Below are positions 6,762-14,771 of a stretch of 27,923 nucleotides of DNA, in pieces; within the stretch, counting starts at the first letter, position 1; each line of letters starts with the position of its first letter. The notes under the pieces were generated by a model that saw only the letters and a list, made by a program, of their open reading frames with translations, had not been told where the DNA came from and did no database searches. This stretch comes from Patescibacteria group bacterium (GTDB taxonomy: Bacteria; Patescibacteriota; Minisyncoccia; Moranbacterales; UBA1568): the NCBI GenBank assembly GCA_030916545.1, contig JAUPWI010000091.1, positions 1 through 27,923 on the forward strand. The letters are read 5' to 3'. A program made the position numbers and the translations under genes.

Positions 6762-8486
6762 ATGCTGAGAGATATTAGGAAGGCTCGAATAATATCGAGT
6801 TTTGTGGTGGTGAGCGTGCTTTCCGTGTCGGTACTTTTTTCGGACGCGAGAGCGTCCGTACAGGAATCGACGACATCGTCAAGAGAAGGCAGTATAGGTC
6901 AAGACAGCTATCCGTATACCGGAGATACCGGGAGCTCGACATGGGGCATGCCTTCAAGTGGTGCGGGGATGTATCCGGGAGAGAGGAATACGTGGGTTCC
7001 TGGTCAGGTTCCGAATACCGGAGGGTCACCGACTCCCGTTCTCGGGGTAAGTGAGAAAACGACAGACAGTGTGCCTCCGACCGCTCCTACGAATCTTCTG
7101 GCCGGACAAACGGATGGGCAGGCCGCGGTGTTGCTCTGGTGGGGTGCATCGAGAGATGCTTTCGGAGTGCAGAAATACCTGGTGTATCGGAATGGTGTCA
7201 AGCTGGCTGAATCGACAACGACAAGGTATCTGGATTATTCTGTCGTTATCGGCGGTCAATATATCTATTATATAGTCGCACAAGATGCGGCTGGCAATAT
7301 GTCCGAGCGAAGCAAATCGTCAGCGCTTTCGTTTCCTGTTAATCCGACTCAAACGGTTCTCGATCTTCCATCCGGAGCGACAAACGAAATGACAGCCGGA
7401 ATTTCCGGGAGGGCGAATGAGACCACTGGTACAGCGTCGGGTGCGACTTCGATTCCAGAAAGGAACTCCGAACAGACAGCCCAGGGAATCGGAGTCCCAA
7501 TTGAGAATGGCGGAGTAGGCTATCCGGGTGGAGCTGGGCAGGGCGTGATGACGAGTGATTGGAGTGTGGCGAATAGGACGCCTATACTCGTCTCTTCCGG
7601 ATCTTCAAGCGTTTCGGCGATGCTGTTGGGGTCGGTCGTGGTCAAGAATGGAACGCCTGGCTCGTGGATTCAGCCGGTCAGTAAGCTAGAACAGACGGTT
7701 TCCTTATCGCACTCGGATACGATGACTCCGGTTCCCCCGACATATATCGAAAGTGCGACGGACCAGGATAACGATGGTATTTCAGACGGGGAAGAGGCTC
7801 GTCGCGGAACCGATCCGAATCAGGGAGATACGGACCGGGATGGTTTTTCCGATGGCGATGAAGTGAAGAGTGGTTACAATCCGCTGAAATATTCAGTCGA
7901 TAACACGGGAGACAGGGTTGTGTTTCAGTCACCGAAAGAGACCGAAAAAAGACAGGAGAACACCTTCCGGGACCAGGGATCATCATCTGCTGATTCGAGG
8001 ATGCAGGCTGGAGCATATCGGGTGGAAACGGTCGAGCAGGTGAGTTATGGGATTGGAGGGCGGATGGTCCAGTTGTCCGGAAGGGCCGTTCCGAATTCGT
8101 TCGTGACCCTGTATCTCTATAGCGACCCCGTGATCGCTGTCGTGGAGACGGATGCATCAGGGAACTGGACGTATGGTTTTGATGTGCCTCTTGATGATGG
8201 CGATCATGAAGCTTATGTCGCCGCCACGGACAACGAGGGAAACATCCTAGCACAGAGCGAGCCGTTCGCATTTGTGAAGGCGGCCGGCGCGGTGACCGTT
8301 GCTTCGGAAAATATTCCAGCCAGACAAAGAATTCAATCATTCATAGAGGAACCATCCTCAATCGGTAATTTTATCATTGCCGGAATCATCCTAATGACCT
8401 TTCTGTCTCTTGGTGGTATCATGGTCCGACATCTGATGAAAAAGAACGCGCGAGCACAGGGACAGAACCAGGAGAAAGCGCGTTAG
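6762..8486 (+). CDS. Modular surface protein: FN3, TSP3-type Ca-binding repeats, Ig-like domain, C-terminal anchor
   Basis: A 574-residue exported protein. Residues 9-32 are a signal peptide (ending near DARAS). A low-complexity Ser/Gly/Thr/Pro linker leads to a fibronectin type III domain (about 104-192: PPTAPTNLLAG ... YLVYRNGVKL ... YYIVAQDAAGN). After a second Gly/Thr-rich linker come two calcium-binding thrombospondin type-3-like repeats (about 333-375), visible as DQDNDGISDGEE and DTDRDGFSDGDE. An Ig-like beta-sandwich follows (about 430-507, GNWTYGFDVPLDDGDHEAY). A single transmembrane helix (about 536-556) with a basic cytoplasmic tail ends the chain. This is an adhesin or surface-scaffold layout tethered at the C-terminus; no catalytic domain is visible. 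It has its own promoter. Confidence 0.8.
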   Translation: MLRDIRKARIISSFVVVSVLSVSVLFSDARASVQESTTSSREGSIGQDSYPYTGDTGSSTWGMPSSGAGMYPGERNTWVPGQVPNTGGSPTPVLGVSEKTTDSVPPTAPTNLLAGQTDGQAAVLLWWGASRDAFGVQKYLVYRNGVKLAESTTTRYLDYSVVIGGQYIYYIVAQDAAGNMSERSKSSALSFPVNPTQTVLDLPSGATNEMTAGISGRANETTGTASGATSIPERNSEQTAQGIGVPIENGGVGYPGGAGQGVMTSDWSVANRTPILVSSGSSSVSAMLLGSVVVKNGTPGSWIQPVSKLEQTVSLSHSDTMTPVPPTYIESATDQDNDGISDGEEARRGTDPNQGDTDRDGFSDGDEVKSGYNPLKYSVDNTGDRVVFQSPKETEKRQENTFRDQGSSSADSRMQAGAYRVETVEQVSYGIGGRMVQLSGRAVPNSFVTLYLYSDPVIAVVETDASGNWTYGFDVPLDDGDHEAYVAATDNEGNILAQSEPFAFVKAAGAVTVASENIPARQRIQSFIEEPSSIGNFIIAGIILMTFLSLGGIMVRHLMKKNARAQGQNQEKAR

Positions 8487-8552
8487 AAAGACCTGCTGAG
8501 GGGTGTCTGAGCGGAAAGTAAAGAAGGATTATTTCGATAGCGAAGATTCGGT

Positions 8553-9278
8553 ATGCAAGGAAAAGTGTCCAAATTGGCCGTTTTTGACATCGATGGAACC
8601 ATCTTTCGCAAAAACCTGCACTTCGAACTCATCAATGAGCTTGCTTGGATGAAGATTTTTCCCCTGGACGCTCGCAGACAGCTCATCGAGATCTATACGA
8701 ATTGGGTGGAGCATGAGGGCACATATGAGCAGTATCGACGTGCCCTGGTGGATCTCTATTCTGAGCATATCGCCGGTTGTCGAAAGAGCGATGTCTTGCG
8801 GGCGAGTAAGATCGTTGTCCCGTTCCATGCGAAACGGACGTATGTTTTCGCCGAGAATCTCATCAGGAGACTGCGTTCCGAAGGATATCACCTGATCGCT
8901 GTTTCCGGTTCTCCGAGTGAGGTGGTCGAGGAATACAACGCGCATTATCTCAAATTCGACGCCGCATTCGGGAGTATCTATGAGCTGAATGATCAGGGGA
9001 TCTATACCGGTGTTGCCGCATTCGAACCCTCGAGGAACAAGGGAGAAGTGGTGAAGCAGTATGTGTATGAGCACGGACTTTCTCTTGAAGATTCCTATGG
9101 CATCGGCGATACCGAATCGGATGGCAGCTTCCTGCGTCTCATGCGACATCCTATCGCTTTCAATCCGAACCAGAATCTGAAGGAACAGGCGGAGAAAGAG
9201 CACTGGCGAATCGTCGTCGAAAAGAAAGATGTCATCTACGAAATATCGGAAGGTTTGGCGGTCTCTCTGAAAATATAA
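8553..9278 (+). CDS. HAD-superfamily phosphatase, SerB-like (HAD-IB)
   Basis: A 241-residue soluble haloacid-dehalogenase hydrolase. Motif I is FDIDGT with the nucleophile Asp12 and acid/base Asp14. Motif II is VSGS (Ser118), motif III is the Lys163 in RNKGE, and motif IV is GIGDTESD (Asp186 and Asp190, for Mg). The helical cap between motifs I and II (about 25-95) is the type seen in phosphoserine phosphatase-like HAD-IB enzymes, some of which act on lipid phosphates or phosphoserine. Substrate is unknown. It is separated from the surface protein gene by 66 bases without a clear terminator. The ribosome-binding site is weak. Confidence 0.85.
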   Translation: MQGKVSKLAVFDIDGTIFRKNLHFELINELAWMKIFPLDARRQLIEIYTNWVEHEGTYEQYRRALVDLYSEHIAGCRKSDVLRASKIVVPFHAKRTYVFAENLIRRLRSEGYHLIAVSGSPSEVVEEYNAHYLKFDAAFGSIYELNDQGIYTGVAAFEPSRNKGEVVKQYVYEHGLSLEDSYGIGDTESDGSFLRLMRHPIAFNPNQNLKEQAEKEHWRIVVEKKDVIYEISEGLAVSLKI

Positions 9279-9288
9279 TGCTTGGCAT

Positions 9289-9402
9289 ATGAATCTGAAT
9301 GCCGATCTCGATAAATTCTTGAAACGGACACTGTGGATCTGGCTGCCTTTCTATGCTTTCGCACTGCTCCTGAAGGAGGCTCGCGAGAGACTGGGGCGTT
9401 AG
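9289..9402 (+). CDS. Small 37-residue membrane peptide
   Basis: A short frame between the HAD and VanZ-like genes encodes 37 residues: a polar start (MNLNADLDKFLKR), one hydrophobic aromatic segment (TLWIWLPFYAFALLL) and a charged end (KEARERLGR). This is the layout of a single-span membrane peptide with both ends charged. A perfect TATAAT (9274-9279) overlaps the stop of the HAD gene and lies nine bases before the ATG, which would give a near-leaderless mRNA, but no good -35 is seen. It fills most of the gap exactly and ends 10 bases before the VanZ-like start. No homologue is recognised; coding status is likely but unproven. Confidence 0.5.
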   Translation: MNLNADLDKFLKRTLWIWLPFYAFALLLKEARERLGR

Positions 9403-9412
9403 AAATACCGGT

Positions 9413-9838
9413 ATGAGAACGTACTCGGACAAGCTGGTGATTTTTTCGCGTGGAAGCGCGCTGGTTGCTTGGATGGCGGCCATTTTCTTTTTCTCGTCCC
9501 TGCCGGGTTCGGGTGTCGCGTACGATCCCCCGCTGTGGTACATGTTTGAGCGGAAGGGAGCGCACGTTTTCGAATTCGCCATCCTGATGATTCTCGCGTT
9601 CCGTTTCTTCCGCAGTCTGTTCGGATCGCATGAATCATGGAGGCGTGTTGCGGTGCTTGCTCTGGCGTTCGCTTTCATGTATGGTGCGCTCGATGAAGTG
9701 CATCAGGCATTCGTGTTCGGCCGAGGGAGCCGTCTCTCTGATGTCGGTTTTGATGTCCTCGGTGCGGTCCTGGCATTCGTCATGATCCGGAGCATTTTCT
9801 CCGTCCCGTCCCTGAAAGAATTCAAAAGGATGGTATAA
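9413..9838 (+). CDS. VanZ-like membrane protein
   Basis: A 141-residue protein with about four transmembrane helices. The VanZ-like signature is clear: FERKGAHVFEFAILMIL near the middle and ALDEVHQAFVFGRGSRLSDVGFDVLGA in the second half, with the conserved His/Glu and Asp-Glu-x-His-Gln residues. VanZ was named for teicoplanin resistance; most family members have no defined role, and resistance should not be assumed here. The start is ATG 9413. Its stop codon overlaps the -10 box of the pilB promoter. Confidence 0.85.
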   Translation: MRTYSDKLVIFSRGSALVAWMAAIFFFSSLPGSGVAYDPPLWYMFERKGAHVFEFAILMILAFRFFRSLFGSHESWRRVAVLALAFAFMYGALDEVHQAFVFGRGSRLSDVGFDVLGAVLAFVMIRSIFSVPSLKEFKRMV

Positions 9839-9839
9839 T
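9812..9839 (+). promoter_or_regulatory. Promoter for pilB
   Basis: CTGAAA (9812-9817), a 16-base spacer and an extended -10 TGG-TATAAT (9834-9839), overlapping the stop codon of the VanZ-like gene. The pilB ATG is 36 bases past the -10. Confidence 0.6.
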
Positions 9840-9875
9840 GGAGAAGTGAGCGAAAAAAATGAAAGATAAAAATAC

Positions 9876-11627
9876 ATGCACATTGCCATCCAACAATTGA
9901 AGGATTTTCTTCTGGATTCGGGGCTGCTTTCGAAGGAGAAGGTGGAGGAGGCCATTCTTCGGGCTGGAGAGACGAAACAGGAACTCGGACAATACCTGCT
10001 TGAGCAGAATCTGCTGCAGCCGGCTGAGTTGCAGAAGGTATACGCTTACGTCCTCGGGATCCCGTTCGTCGATCTTTCCAAGGAAACGATACCTTTTGAG
10101 ATTCTCCAGATCATTCCGGAACCGATTGCCAAGAAGGCGAATATTGTCTCTTTCGAAAAGGAGGGGAATGATCTGAAGGTCGCGATGTCGAATCCGGAGG
10201 ACCTTCAGACCATCGATTTCATCAAGAAGAAGACGGGATTGAAGATTATTCCTTGTCTGGCGACGCAGGAAAGCATACAGACCGCCCTGCATCAGTATGA
10301 GAAGAGCTTGAAGGCGGAATTCGGCGACATCCTGACGGGAGAAGTGCAACCGGGAAATGCCAAACAGGATGAAGAGAACGCCGAAGCTCTGGCTTCGGGG
10401 TTACCGATCATCCGCATCGTCGATACGCTTCTGAAGCACGCTATTCTACAGTCGGCCTCGGATATCCATATCGAACCGGACGATAAGGAAGTGCATGTCC
10501 GATATCGTATCGATGGCGTCCTGCACGAGACGATGACGTTGCCCAAGGATACGGCGGCCGGTATCGTGGCACGCATCAAGGTATTGTCCAATCTGAAACT
10601 CGATGAACACCGAATTCCGCAGGATGGCCGCTTTAAGATCGAGAAGGATGAATATAAGATTTCTTTCCGGGTGAGTTTGCTCCCGGTATTCGACGGGGAA
10701 AAGGTCGTTATGCGTCTTCTGGATGAGGGGGCCAAGGGATTGACGCTTGAAAAAATGGGTTTGTCCGGCAAGGCGCTTGAGAGTGTGCATCGGGAAATCA
10801 AGAAACCGAACGGGATGATCCTCGTGACCGGGCCGACTGGTTCTGGGAAAACGACAACGTTGTATACGGTCATGGATATCCTGAATACGCCTGAGGTGAA
10901 CATCAGTACGGTGGAGGATCCGGTCGAATATCGGATGCCGCGGGTGAATCAGACCCAGATCAACCCGAAAGTCGGCATGACCTTCGCGGCGGGGTTGCGC
11001 TCGCTCTTGCGTCAGGATCCGGACATCATCATGGTCGGTGAAATTCGGGATGCTGAGACGCTTGAAATCGCTCTGAACGCCGCGATGACCGGTCATCTGG
11101 TCCTCTCGACGCTGCACACCAACTCGGCCGCCGCCGCTTTGCCGCGCATGCTGGATATGGGCGCGGAACCGTTCTTGATCGCTTCGACGGCCAACGTTAT
11201 CGTCGCTCAGCGTTTGGTCCGGAAGCTTTGTGCAGACTGCCGGAAGCCGTATCAGCTCGATGAGAAGCAACTGACTTCGTTGGGGAAGAGCTATGACATC
11301 GATGCTCTTTTTGTGACCATGCAGAAAAATCCGGAAATTGCCAAAATCATCGGATCGGCGAAAAGCCTGAAGGATGCCACTTTTTATTCGATAGGCGGGT
11401 GCGACCAATGCGGCGGTGAAGGGTATCGCGGTCGGCTCGGTATCTATGAAGTGCTCGAGATGGAGACGAATATCCGGAAGCTGGTGACGCATGCTGCCAC
11501 GAGCGAGGAGATCGAGACGGTTGCTCGCAAGGAAAACGGCATGTACACGATGGTGGAGGACGGATTCCTGAAAGCCGTCCAGGGGGTGACGACCCTTGAA
11601 GAGATCATGCGTGTCACCAAAGAATAG
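9876..11627 (+). CDS. pilB: Type IV pilus assembly ATPase PilB/GspE
   Basis: A 583-residue cytoplasmic hexameric ATPase that powers pilus extension. The N-terminal GspE_N/MshEN-like region (about 1-140) is followed by the catalytic core. Seen motifs: Walker A GPTGSGKT (319-326), Asp box TVEDPVE (345-351), Walker B IIMVGEIRD (384-392), His box LHT (413-415), and the zinc-binding Cys quartet C452/C455 and C509/C512 that marks assembly ATPases rather than the retraction ATPase PilT. Length is full. Unlike many genomes, no pilC or pilT is next to it here, and the pilins lie 6.8 kb upstream with an independent promoter. It would act with the PilD-processed pilins at 1309-3108. Confidence 0.96.
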   Translation: MHIAIQQLKDFLLDSGLLSKEKVEEAILRAGETKQELGQYLLEQNLLQPAELQKVYAYVLGIPFVDLSKETIPFEILQIIPEPIAKKANIVSFEKEGNDLKVAMSNPEDLQTIDFIKKKTGLKIIPCLATQESIQTALHQYEKSLKAEFGDILTGEVQPGNAKQDEENAEALASGLPIIRIVDTLLKHAILQSASDIHIEPDDKEVHVRYRIDGVLHETMTLPKDTAAGIVARIKVLSNLKLDEHRIPQDGRFKIEKDEYKISFRVSLLPVFDGEKVVMRLLDEGAKGLTLEKMGLSGKALESVHREIKKPNGMILVTGPTGSGKTTTLYTVMDILNTPEVNISTVEDPVEYRMPRVNQTQINPKVGMTFAAGLRSLLRQDPDIIMVGEIRDAETLEIALNAAMTGHLVLSTLHTNSAAAALPRMLDMGAEPFLIASTANVIVAQRLVRKLCADCRKPYQLDEKQLTSLGKSYDIDALFVTMQKNPEIAKIIGSAKSLKDATFYSIGGCDQCGGEGYRGRLGIYEVLEMETNIRKLVTHAATSEEIETVARKENGMYTMVEDGFLKAVQGVTTLEEIMRVTKE

Positions 11628-11669
11628 CGACTATGAAGCGTCTGGGTTGTGCGCCTACGTTCCGTCCGG

Positions 11670-11694
11670 AAACGAAAGTCGATTCTCGTTTTTT
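11670..11694 (+). terminator. Possible terminator between pilB and rel
   Basis: A short AAACGA/TCGTTT inverted repeat (11670-11675 and 11686-11691) runs into TTTTTT. It lies in the 120-base gap between the convergent pilB and rel genes, where a terminator is expected. The stem is only six pairs and AT-rich, so the call is weak. Confidence 0.35.
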
Positions 11695-11747
11695 CCGTCA
11701 TGATGCCTGATAACAAAGCAGCGACGAATCGTGTCCGGCTGGTACCC

Positions 11748-13250
11748 TTATTCTTTCGTCTTGAATTCGTTGCGGAACTCGCGACGAATATGTGATTTTG
11801 CGTTGGAAGTCTTGACGAAGTTAAGCCAGTCCCGTGAAGGTCTCTTCTTATCTTTGACAGTCAGGATATCGACGACTTGTCCGTTTTCGATTCGTGAATC
11901 GAGCGGGACCATTTTTCGGTCCACTTTTGCTCCGACCGCCCGGTGTCCGATCTCGCTGTGGATGGCGTAGGCGAAATCGATAGGCGTGGAGTCCTCGGGG
12001 AGCTCGATGATATCGCCTTTCGGCGTGAACGCGAAGATGTGGTTTTTGAAGAATTCGATCTTGAGTCCCTGCATGAACTCCTCATCATTGCGGCCGATCT
12101 CCCGTTGCCATTCCTTCAGCTGATTGACCCAGGCAAGTTCTTTCGGAGGAGTTTGGCCGGACGGACCGCGATTCTTGAAGAAGAGGTTTCTCCAGCTGCG
12201 CCGTTCCTTCTCGGTATATATCCAGTGGGCCGCGATACCGTACTCCGATTCGTCATGCATCTTCTGGGTTCGGATCTGGACCTCGAGGATTCGGCCTTCC
12301 GGACCGAAGATAGTGGTGTGGAGCGATTGGTAGCCGTTCGGTTTCGGCAGGGAAATATAGTCTTTGATGCGGCCGACCATCGGACGGTACAGCTTATGGA
12401 CGATACCGAGAGACTCGTAGCAGTCGGCAATCTCCGGGACGATGATACGGATCGCGACGAGGTCATAGACGCGGGCGATGTCCATGTCGTGTTTTTTGAG
12501 TTTTTGGAAGAGGCGGTACAGATGCTTGGTCCGCCCGTGAATGTCGAGGATGCGGACTCCTTCCTTGTCGAGTTCGGTCTTGAAGAGCGTGACGATTCTC
12601 GCGATGTAGAGGTCTCCTTCCCGGAGATAGGTTTCTTGGATCTTCTTCGTGAGGGCGTAGTTTTCCGGATCAAGGTAGCGGAAACAGAGGTCTTCGAGTT
12701 CGCCTTTGAGCTCACCGATGCCGAGCCGATTGGCGATCTGGGCATATACTTCCATGGTCTCGCGCGAGATGCGTTCCTGTTTGTCCCGAGGAACGTGTTC
12801 GAGCGTGCGCATATTGTGGAGGCGGTCGGCGAGTTTGATGATGACGACGCGGATATCGCGAGCCATAGCGAGAAACATCTTGCGGAGATTTTCCAGATAG
12901 AGCTCTTCTTTGGTACCACGAAGTTTAATCTTGCCGAGTTTGGTGATACCGTCGACGAGATACGCGATCTCGCTTCCGAATTTCTTCTCGATTTCCGTCA
13001 GCGTGACTTCAGTGTCCTCGGGGACGTCATGGAGGAGTCCTGCCGCGATGGTCCGCGCGTCCATTCCGATCTCACGGAGGGTGAATCCGACGGCGAGACA
13101 GTGCGTGATATAGGGTTCGCCGGAACGTCGCCGCTGTTCCCGGTGGGCTTTTTCGGCGAAAGCGTACGCATCGGCGATAAGTTTTTCATCGTCGTTTGAG
13201 AAGGGTGTATTGCCGGCTGCCAGGATTTCTTTGAGAGTGGGAGCGCGCAT
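11748..13250 (-). CDS. rel: RelA/SpoT-family (p)ppGpp synthetase/hydrolase, short form
   Basis: A 500-residue stringent-response enzyme that would make and break (p)ppGpp. The N-terminal HD hydrolase domain has His50, the HDVPEDT motif (His74, Asp75, Glu78, Asp79) and Asp142 in LADRLHNMRTL, so hydrolysis looks intact. The synthetase domain has YDLVAIRII (Asp263), GRIKDYISLPKPNGYQSLHTT (293-313) and EVQIRT (Glu323), so synthesis looks intact too. A TGS domain lies at about 408-465 (IFAFTPKGDIIELPEDSTPIDFAYAIHS). The protein stops about 35 residues after TGS and lacks the helical, zinc-finger and ACT domains of ~720-residue Rel proteins. It is the only full-length minus-strand gene here, divergent from the zinc operon. 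Confidence 0.93.
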   Translation of the reverse strand: MRAPTLKEILAAGNTPFSNDDEKLIADAYAFAEKAHREQRRRSGEPYITHCLAVGFTLREIGMDARTIAAGLLHDVPEDTEVTLTEIEKKFGSEIAYLVDGITKLGKIKLRGTKEELYLENLRKMFLAMARDIRVVIIKLADRLHNMRTLEHVPRDKQERISRETMEVYAQIANRLGIGELKGELEDLCFRYLDPENYALTKKIQETYLREGDLYIARIVTLFKTELDKEGVRILDIHGRTKHLYRLFQKLKKHDMDIARVYDLVAIRIIVPEIADCYESLGIVHKLYRPMVGRIKDYISLPKPNGYQSLHTTIFGPEGRILEVQIRTQKMHDESEYGIAAHWIYTEKERRSWRNLFFKNRGPSGQTPPKELAWVNQLKEWQREIGRNDEEFMQGLKIEFFKNHIFAFTPKGDIIELPEDSTPIDFAYAIHSEIGHRAVGAKVDRKMVPLDSRIENGQVVDILTVKDKKRPSRDWLNFVKTSNAKSHIRREFRNEFKTKE

Positions 13251-13282
13251 ATGGATGTGATTGGATATGGATATTCGCCTTC

Positions 13283-13288
13283 AGTATA
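13283..13288 (-). promoter_or_regulatory. Possible -10 box for rel
   Basis: On the minus strand this reads TATACT, 32 bases before the rel start codon. No good -35 is seen; the expected position falls within the palindrome at 13304-13316, so a regulator bound there could also affect rel. Confidence 0.35.
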
Positions 13289-13294
13289 GCAGAT

Positions 13295-13324
13295 TTGACA
13301 GATGCAACTCAGTTGCGTTAATAT
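13295..13324 (+). promoter_or_regulatory. Promoter of the zinc operon
   Basis: A perfect -35 TTGACA (13295-13300), an 18-base spacer and TAATAT (13319-13324), 32 bases before the regulator's ATG. The spacer is occupied by a palindrome described separately. Confidence 0.75.
13304..13316. promoter_or_regulatory. Palindromic operator, probable Fur/Zur site
   Basis: GCAACT-C-AGTTGC is a perfect 13-base palindrome lying wholly between the -35 and -10 boxes of the promoter that drives the Fur-family gene and the zinc transporter. A dimer bound here would block RNA polymerase. Extending outward gives one mismatch and then one more matching pair. Fur-family regulators bind AT-rich or mixed palindromes of 15-21 bases; that this site belongs to the downstream regulator is inference from position. 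Confidence 0.65.
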
Positions 13325-13356
13325 GGGAAACGTAAGTAACGAGGAATACGAGAGGT

Positions 13357-13779
13357 ATGCATGATAGCAAAGACTTTTTATCGGAACTTCAGGGGCGGGG
13401 ATTCCGTTTGACGAGGGCGCGTAAGGCTATCGTGACGTTTCTTGCCTGTATCGATGCGCCGCAGTCGATACCGGAAATCCTGGAAGCGCTTCGGAAAAAA
13501 GGACTGTTATTTAATAAGACGACGGTATACCGTGAATTGGCATTCCTGGTCAAAGAGGGGGTCGCGAAAGAAGTCCGCGTCTCCGATGAAAAGCGTTATT
13601 ATGAGCTTGCCGGTGAGCATCATCACCATACGATCTGTATGCGCTGCGGAGATATCCGGGATGTCCTGTTTCGGGAAAACCTGCTTCATGTGGAGCGCGT
13701 GCTTTTGGAGCGGGATGGGTTCCGGGTCTTGGAACATTCGCTGGAATTTTTCGGACTTTGTTCCGTGTGTAAGTCATAA
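13357..13779 (+). CDS. zur: Fur-family metal regulator, probably Zur
   Basis: A 140-residue ferric/zinc uptake regulator family protein. The N-terminal winged helix contains RLTRARKAIVTFLA and the recognition helix NKTTVYRELAFLVKEG. The C-terminal dimerisation domain has the His cluster GEHHHHTICMRCGDI (His88-91) and two Cys pairs, Cys94/97 and Cys135/138, which hold the structural zinc. It is the first gene of an operon with znuA (11-base gap), znuC and znuB, so a zinc-sensing Zur role is more likely than iron Fur or peroxide PerR, though family motifs alone do not separate them. It probably represses its own operon through the palindrome in the promoter. A GAGG sequence precedes ATG 13357. 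Confidence 0.9.
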   Translation: MHDSKDFLSELQGRGFRLTRARKAIVTFLACIDAPQSIPEILEALRKKGLLFNKTTVYRELAFLVKEGVAKEVRVSDEKRYYELAGEHHHHTICMRCGDIRDVLFRENLLHVERVLLERDGFRVLEHSLEFFGLCSVCKS

Positions 13780-13790
13780 TCGATAAGCGT

Positions 13791-14771
13791 ATGTGGTACA
13801 GAATTTTTTTCGGACTCATCATCGTGGGAGCGGGCATATGGGGTTTCGCCTTTTTGGTGTCCTTTTTGAGACCGGAATCGCCTCGAGGGGAAAATGATCC
13901 GGGACACTCGCTTCAGGTCGTCGCATCTTTTTTTCCGTATGCCGAATTCGCGCGTGCCGTGGCCGGAGAAACCGCTTCCGTGACGACGCTGGTTCCATCC
14001 GGGGTGGAGCCGCATGATTTCGAGCCGACTCCTCGAGACATGGAAAAGCTGTATCGGGCCGATGTCGTGATCTTAAACGGTGCGGGTATCGATGCGTGGG
14101 CGGAAAAACTCATGCCGGAACTCGCGAGGCGTGGTATCCGTACCGTACGTATGGCAGACTTCGTGGACCTTCTGCCGGTCCGTGAAGAATCGCACGAATC
14201 CGGGATGTCTGAAGGTGACGCCCATGGGGCGCACGAGGAATCCGGGCTTGACCCTCATTTCTGGCTGGATCCGATATTGGCGGAAATACAGATACAACGG
14301 ATCGCGGCAGCGTTTTCGGAAGTCGATCCGGCGCATCAGGCACAGTATGAGTCCCGAAGAGAGGAAGTTATCGGGGCGCTCCGTGCGCTTGATCGGGAAT
14401 ATGTTTCCGGTCTACGGACCTGCCGTCTACGTACCGTCGTGACCGCGCATGATGCCTTTACCTATCTCGCAAAAAGGTACACACTGGAGGTGGTCTCGAT
14501 CGCCGGACTTTCTCCGAATGCCGAGCCGTCCCCGGGACGTCTGGTCGAGATAGTTCGCCTGGTTCGTGAACGGGATATCCGGTACATTTTCTTCGAGACG
14601 CTTTCGAGCCCGAAACTTTCCGAGACCCTCGCGCGGGAAGCGGGCGTCGGAACATTGGTCTTTAATCCGATCGAGGGGGGTATGACCGGGGAAGACGGGT
14701 CATCGGAGACCTATTTCATCCTCATGCGTCAGAATCTCACTCATTTACGAACCGCACTCGAATGTCTCTAG
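13791..14771 (+). CDS. znuA: Zinc/manganese ABC transporter substrate-binding protein (ZnuA-like)
   Basis: A 326-residue cluster A-I solute-binding protein that would capture Zn2+ (or Mn2+) outside the membrane. An N-terminal hydrophobic helix (about 4-26) without a lipobox Cys suggests a membrane-tethered form. Metal-site residues seen: His75 in GVEPHDFEPT, His156 in LDPHFWLD and His220 in TAHDAF. The usual fourth-ligand region reads FNPIEG where relatives often have Asp-Pro. A short His/Glu/Asp-rich loop (about 133-149) precedes His156, as in zinc-specific members. GLSPNAEPSPGRL and the IFFETLSSPKLSETLA segment match the C-terminal lobe. Its end overlaps znuC by 10 bases. Confidence 0.92.
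   Translation: MWYRIFFGLIIVGAGIWGFAFLVSFLRPESPRGENDPGHSLQVVASFFPYAEFARAVAGETASVTTLVPSGVEPHDFEPTPRDMEKLYRADVVILNGAGIDAWAEKLMPELARRGIRTVRMADFVDLLPVREESHESGMSEGDAHGAHEESGLDPHFWLDPILAEIQIQRIAAAFSEVDPAHQAQYESRREEVIGALRALDREYVSGLRTCRLRTVVTAHDAFTYLAKRYTLEVVSIAGLSPNAEPSPGRLVEIVRLVRERDIRYIFFETLSSPKLSETLAREAGVGTLVFNPIEGGMTGEDGSSETYFILMRQNLTHLRTALECL

Noticed and set aside
10446..11492. A 348-codon minus-strand open frame across pilB
   Set aside because: Shadow of pilB in a moderately GC-rich gene; rich in Arg and His with no recognisable domain.
11943..13199. A 418-codon open frame on the plus strand opposite rel
   Set aside because: It is the antisense shadow of the rel gene; its product is an acidic, low-complexity chain with no family features, while the minus-strand frame has every Rel motif.
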